The notes under the pieces were generated by a model. The model had not been told where the DNA came from and did not search any database. It saw only the letters and a list, made by a program, of their open reading frames with translations. Made by a program: the position numbers and the translations under genes. From the NCBI GenBank assembly GCA_021770615.1, contig JAETQR010000041.1, forward strand, positions 1 to 29,059: a stretch of DNA of 29,059 bases. Reading direction: 5' to 3'. Shown piece after piece: positions 24,750-29,059 of the stretch. The number at the start of each line of letters is the position of its first letter. Position 1 is the stretch's first letter. This DNA comes from Lachnospiraceae bacterium (lineage in GTDB: Bacteria > Bacillota_A > Clostridia > Lachnospirales > Lachnospiraceae).

Positions 24750-24824
24750 AAGGTTTTTCCTGTTTTTTACTTCACTTTCTTCTTCGTCATCTTCACGCTC
24801 TTTTTCTGAAACTTCGCAAAAAGT

Positions 24825-27800
24825 TTATCTCACTTTTACTTTTTTGACATTGCTCCACTTTCCATATTTCTTCCCACCATACAATGTTTTTCTGTACGCT
24901 CGAACACGAAAATAATATGTCTTGCCTTTTTGTAGTTTTTTTAGCGTAGCCGTTGAAGTATAAAACTTCTTGTTCTGCGTCTTTTTCTTTTTAGTAAACG
25001 AACGGTTTCTTGCATACTGGAGCTGATATCCATTCTGACTTCCAAGCCATTTCCATGTCACCCTTACTTTTTGTCTTCCCAATGCTTTTACCTTTTTGAG
25101 ATTAACCTTTCCCGGTGCTTTAACGACAAAGGTATGTCTGTCGGAGGATGATCTCTTTGTGTCCTTCTTTGTCTGGGGCGGCAGCGTACCGGATGGTGTC
25201 TGGGATGGCTGAACAACCGATGAATCCTGGGCTGTATTTCCTCCTGAAGATGTGCTTGTGCTCTTTATCTCCTCCGGATAGACCACTACATGATCTGTAT
25301 TGTTCGTTTCATTGTAATCCGTTTTATCTGTTGTTACAGTGGCATAATAGTATCTGGCATCTGCTGAGCCGATCGAGACTTCTTCTGCGGATAGTTGCAT
25401 ACTCACTTCTTTTCTCTCTCCTACTGAAATCTCCCCTGCCGGTTCTGTCTTCAATAACCGGCCAGTCTCCTTCTCATACCATTTGACCGTAGCCTCCGTG
25501 TCCATATAGCTTTCATTTGTCACAGTCGCCGTAAATGTCACTTTCTCAAGGTCTCCGGATGTCTGTTTGCCCAGATGAAGTGATACGTCTGTATTTCCTA
25601 CTTCCAGTATCTGTGATGTTCCCTCGGTCTCCCTCTGACCCTGTGCAAGTACCGAGACAGATAAAGATGCTGTGTCTGTAAGTCCCGACACATCAATGCT
25701 TTCTGTCAGAACTGTACGTTGTCCCGGCTGAAGAGAACAAACAATCTCCTTCTCTATCACATTCCCACCCGCAAGCTGGATCTGTACTGTATAAGAAGTG
25801 ACCTCTGTCTCTCCCTCATTTGTCACAGCAAGCTGAACCGGCATGAGGCCGTCCGTTATTTCCGCCTCTTCTGCAGTGATATATTCAAGTGCCAGCTTTG
25901 GCATGGATTCCTTTTGCGCGAATAAAAGGGAAACCCTGTCCTCCCCATCCACTGTATCCTTCTCATTGCATACAAATTGCCAGTTTCCATCTTCAAGCAG
26001 AACAGCATCGAAATTCTGTATGTTTTTTTCACTTTCATACAATGTAACCGGCTGACAGTATCCACCTTCCCCTTTGACGGAAGACAGGATCCGCCCCCCT
26101 TCTTCAGTCGCCTCTGTCCAGATAATGGCTGTCTTTTCCCCATTTTCATAAATACGATAAGCAGAGCCAAAGCAGCCTCCACTAAGTTCCTCTTCCGACT
26201 CCCCATCCTCCAAATCCGTTTGGCTTTGATCTGATTCCATAAGAAGTGTTTCATCACTTCCATTCGTCACGTCCACCTTATGCAGGAGGGAATCTTGCAG
26301 ATAATAGAGCTGGCCTTTGTGGAAACAGATGCTCTGTGCCGGTATCCCATCCTCTGAAACCATGGACGCCGTACCATCGACTGAAAGCATCACCTTGGGA
26401 TGCACTTCTCCCTCTGCAGCAGATTCCATATCAGTCGTCACATAAGAAACTGCCAGTTTTCCGTCTGCCATCGCCGCAGCAAGTTCTCCCGTATATTCAC
26501 TGGCCGTTGTTACCTGCTCCGGAGAAGTCCATGCCCCATTCTCCAGTTTTGAAGTCATGACACAGTTTGTACCAGATGTGTTAAAGAAATCATTATCCGT
26601 GTTGCGTATCCACACGATCCTGACATCCTCTGTATTTTCCACGAATACCGGCATCATATCCGTTACTTTGTCGTCTGTCACATAAGATACATCTTCAAAC
26701 GAATTGTTCTGCGAATCAAATCTCGCAAAACAGATCTCTGACTTTTCTTCCATGTCATCCAGTACCTCAAGCGCATCTTCACTGTCAGTGACCTGTTCCC
26801 CTGCCTTCTGCCACACAAGATATAATGTATCATTTATGACTTTCATAGAAGAATACAAGTCGCAGGAACCATTGTCATATACTGCCTGCGGCTCGCTCCA
26901 TTCCCCATCCTCAAGAACAGAATACATAAGGCATGAACTGTCCGCTGTCTTCCTTCCTGCGGCATTGGACTGGAACACCATGACGGTCTTCCCGCCTGTG
27001 CATTCGATCTGCGGAATGGTATTCGGCATAATATATTCCTGAAGGACGGAAACATCCAGTGCAGAATAACTTCCACTTTTGGTCAGAGATTGAAGACCCT
27101 GCTTCTGTCCGTCCTTCGCCTGCCCCGTCTCCCCATTCCACTCCGTCGTCTTCCCGGCATACGAACGGTCAGCAAGGGAAAGACCCCCTCCGGCAAATGA
27201 GCCATAGGAATCCAATACTGCCTTTCTTCCCGTACCGGATGTCGTATCCCACACGTTTCCATGCATCTCCGCCCCCGGCAGCTGCCATGTCCAGTCGAGA
27301 ATAAAAGCAATATATGCTTTTAATGATATGGATGCGCTGTAATCGAGCTTAGACCATGGGATCGCCTGAAACTCAAATCCACCCTTTCCTTCCACGCCTA
27401 CCGTAGCAACCCCGCTCACGCCAAGACCGCCACCAAGTGCAAGCGATGGTTTGAGTTTAAGTGACCCTGTCCATTTTTTTTCATTCAAAGAAGAAAACTG
27501 TATGCCCAGTTCCCCTTCCAGATCAAGTTTCTCGCTCAGGTCAAAATACAGAGGAATCGGAACCGGCCCCGCCATCACAACACTTTGCCATGACTTCTTT
27601 CCACTCCACGAGGCAGTCGCCGCACCACCGCCTTCCTGAGAAATCAGCTTATCATTTTTGTCATATTTCAATTCATAATATCCCATGAATCCGAGGGAAG
27701 GTTTTGCTTTTATTTTATCGGTAACGGAAAAAGTCCCGCTTTTTCCGCCATAAGATTGAATCAGCCTTTCCAACTCGCTTGTCCTGCTTTTATTCTTTTT

Positions 27801-28937
27801 AAATTTTTGGACCTGGCTTTTATACTGGTTCCATGATGATTCTTTATCCAGTACATCTTTCTTTCCGATGCCAACCGTCGCTTTGATCTTATAGCTCCCG
27901 TCGCTCTCGTAATCTTTCTTTACCGTGACCGGGAATGTCGGCGACTTAAAACTCCAATCCGAGATAAGATACTTGGAGATGCCATCACTTTTGATTTTTC
28001 CTGAGACGTTATCAAACAGAGAAAGAGTCTGGTCTTCTGTCTCTCCCTCGTTTGGCTTTAATGTCACTGTTGGCTGTGGCGCAGGAGTCTGTGTCCCCGT
28101 CTCTCCCCCTTCCGAGGTGACCTGCCCCGCCGGCGACCACACTGATGTGGATGATAGATTCAAATGCAAAGCCGGCCGGACGACGTTAAGACTGCGGTCG
28201 ACAACGCGACCAAACTGCTCCACGTAGCCACCGTTACCCACATCGGATGCAAGATTACTAGCGTCGCCCGGCGACCGTAACCACCAGAAATCCGTATTCC
28301 CGGCACTTTCCATATAACTTGAGTTTATCTCTCCTCCCGCTGCCACATATGCTGTGTTTACCGCTTCTCTTGTAGCTGTATTACCCGTTGTCGAGGTAAA
28401 CCCATACCCCGGGCTCAGCACCTCGCTGAGTGAGAGAAGATATACCTTGTCCGAGGTATTATTTCCACCTTCTGTACCATATGGGTTATCCTCATTGACC
28501 ACAGGCGTATCTTTGATCGCTGCCTGCTCGGATTCACTGAAAGCCTTATTTAAAAAGGTGCTGTTCAGCCAGCTCCGCATCGTACAGGTCTCCCATGTGA
28601 CACTTGCATCTGTATCGTTATATTTCTGGCAATCCAGGTTCTGGTCCGCTAACAAAAACGCATCATCTCCATCGACTGACAGGACACGCCACTTGATCCG
28701 TTCTTTCGTCTTCCCGGTGGCATCGCTCTGCGGGTAATTCCCGAACCAGACACAGTCCCATGTCGTGACTCCATCGCTATCTGTCGACGGGTTGTTTAAC
28801 CCATAGCCGGATCCTGCTGCTTTTACTTCCATCTCTTTCACAATATTTACCGGAAGTATACTAAGTATCAGCACCAAAACTAACATAACAGATATCTTTT
28901 TTTGTTTTCTTAAAATTATTGAGTATACCTGCTTCAT
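24825..28937 (-). CDS. Large secreted multidomain protein: DUF6273 head, propeller-like middle, CARDB-like and FN3 tail
   Basis: A 1370-residue exported protein. Residues 1-41 are a signal peptide (Lys-rich start, hydrophobic 16-33, cleavage after VKA). Residues ~55-260 resemble DUF6273 (WFGNYPQ, WRVL, FWWLRSPG, VRPALHLNL). A Thr/Pro/Gln linker follows (278-300), then a Gly-rich beta region (~310-600). Residues ~630-1010 contain recurring strands such as GEWSEPQAV, GAWTSPEQVT and GGYCQPVTLYE, suggesting a sialidase-type beta-propeller without recognised catalytic residues. Two CARDB-like modules (~1015-1100, ~1115-1222) precede a Lys-rich fibronectin-III domain (~1274-1370). No LPXTG signal, S-layer motif or C-terminal membrane segment is seen, so retention may be by charge. 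The ATG has GGAGG nine bases upstream. A role in binding a polymer or surface is inference. Confidence 0.8.
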   Translation of the reverse strand: MKQVYSIILRKQKKISVMLVLVLILSILPVNIVKEMEVKAAGSGYGLNNPSTDSDGVTTWDCVWFGNYPQSDATGKTKERIKWRVLSVDGDDAFLLADQNLDCQKYNDTDASVTWETCTMRSWLNSTFLNKAFSESEQAAIKDTPVVNEDNPYGTEGGNNTSDKVYLLSLSEVLSPGYGFTSTTGNTATREAVNTAYVAAGGEINSSYMESAGNTDFWWLRSPGDASNLASDVGNGGYVEQFGRVVDRSLNVVRPALHLNLSSTSVWSPAGQVTSEGGETGTQTPAPQPTVTLKPNEGETEDQTLSLFDNVSGKIKSDGISKYLISDWSFKSPTFPVTVKKDYESDGSYKIKATVGIGKKDVLDKESSWNQYKSQVQKFKKNKSRTSELERLIQSYGGKSGTFSVTDKIKAKPSLGFMGYYELKYDKNDKLISQEGGGAATASWSGKKSWQSVVMAGPVPIPLYFDLSEKLDLEGELGIQFSSLNEKKWTGSLKLKPSLALGGGLGVSGVATVGVEGKGGFEFQAIPWSKLDYSASISLKAYIAFILDWTWQLPGAEMHGNVWDTTSGTGRKAVLDSYGSFAGGGLSLADRSYAGKTTEWNGETGQAKDGQKQGLQSLTKSGSYSALDVSVLQEYIMPNTIPQIECTGGKTVMVFQSNAAGRKTADSSCLMYSVLEDGEWSEPQAVYDNGSCDLYSSMKVINDTLYLVWQKAGEQVTDSEDALEVLDDMEEKSEICFARFDSQNNSFEDVSYVTDDKVTDMMPVFVENTEDVRIVWIRNTDNDFFNTSGTNCVMTSKLENGAWTSPEQVTTASEYTGELAAAMADGKLAVSYVTTDMESAAEGEVHPKVMLSVDGTASMVSEDGIPAQSICFHKGQLYYLQDSLLHKVDVTNGSDETLLMESDQSQTDLEDGESEEELSGGCFGSAYRIYENGEKTAIIWTEATEEGGRILSSVKGEGGYCQPVTLYESEKNIQNFDAVLLEDGNWQFVCNEKDTVDGEDRVSLLFAQKESMPKLALEYITAEEAEITDGLMPVQLAVTNEGETEVTSYTVQIQLAGGNVIEKEIVCSLQPGQRTVLTESIDVSGLTDTASLSVSVLAQGQRETEGTSQILEVGNTDVSLHLGKQTSGDLEKVTFTATVTNESYMDTEATVKWYEKETGRLLKTEPAGEISVGERKEVSMQLSAEEVSIGSADARYYYATVTTDKTDYNETNNTDHVVVYPEEIKSTSTSSGGNTAQDSSVVQPSQTPSGTLPPQTKKDTKRSSSDRHTFVVKAPGKVNLKKVKALGRQKVRVTWKWLGSQNGYQLQYARNRSFTKKKKTQNKKFYTSTATLKKLQKGKTYYFRVRAYRKTLYGGKKYGKWSNVKKVKVR

Positions 28938-29059
28938 CTTCCTTATCCTCCCATAATAATCTTTGTTTTCCTCTTGTTAACTCGCTGTTTCTCACTTTTT
29001 CATATCTACATAGATGAGTTATCTAAGTCCATGCCATTCCCCTTGGCCCAAATTCATAG

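Larger units (their letters stand above)
24451..24824. other. 374-bp region between the large secreted-protein gene and the Rpn-type gene
   Basis: It holds the terminator of the 1370-residue gene at the right, the promoter of the Rpn-type gene at the left, and a short hairpin (GGAATTTCA-gat-TGAAATCC) near 24531-24550. A second promoter-like pair on the minus strand, TTGCAG and TATGCT 17 bases apart with a TG before the -10, lies around 24600-24628. I see no protein gene. Confidence 0.6.

Overview
The window looks like chromosomal DNA from a Gram-positive gut anaerobe of the Clostridia, most likely family Lachnospiraceae. The evidence is the gene order rimP-nusA-ylxR-ylxQ-infB-rbfA-nrnA-truB-ribF, a NusA that ends after its KH domains, an scpA-scpB pair, two Rpn-type PD-(D/E)XK 'transposase' genes, and a very large secreted protein with a DUF6273-type head and a Lys-rich fibronectin-III tail. 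The genus cannot be fixed from what I can see. Nearly every gene is on the minus strand; the exception is one aldolase-like gene.

Layout, left to right. (1) 1-1114: three small A+T-rich minus-strand genes (a YdbC/PC4-like protein and two unknowns) between terminators. (2) 1199-5690: a purine/one-carbon operon read leftward from a promoter at 5662-5690, purM-purN-purD-glyA, with no purH. (3) 5690-6184: a non-coding stretch with tandem short hairpins and a 254-bp imperfect palindrome, then the promoter of the plus-strand aldolase gene, which ends at a bidirectional terminator. (4) 7269-8379: an Rpn-family nuclease gene with its own promoter. (5) 8440-11109: scpA-scpB-M50 metalloprotease operon. 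(6) 11106-13590: Na/Pi cotransporter plus membrane-anchored metallophosphoesterase. (7) 13753-23446: the ten-gene rimP-to-mocR operon, with a promoter followed by an intrinsic terminator in the leader, a layout that fits NusA autoregulation. (8) 23494-24498: a second Rpn-type gene. (9) 24825-28937: a 1370-residue secreted multidomain protein; its upstream region is cut by the window edge.

How the genes fit together. GlyA makes glycine and 5,10-methylene-THF; PurD uses the glycine, PurN needs formyl-THF, and PurM closes the imidazole ring, so the operon joins one-carbon supply to purine synthesis. The rimP-rbfA block covers 30S maturation, transcription elongation/termination and translation initiation, followed by small-RNA recycling (NrnA), tRNA modification (TruB), flavin cofactor synthesis (RibF) and a PLP-binding MocR regulator. 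ScpA/ScpB act with SMC in chromosome segregation.

Most notable for follow-up: the rimP/nusA leader attenuator, the 254-bp palindrome between purM and the aldolase gene, recurrent short-loop hairpins inside two operons, the nested repeat expansion in IF2, and the overlaps coupling an M50 protease to scpB and a MocR regulator to ribF.
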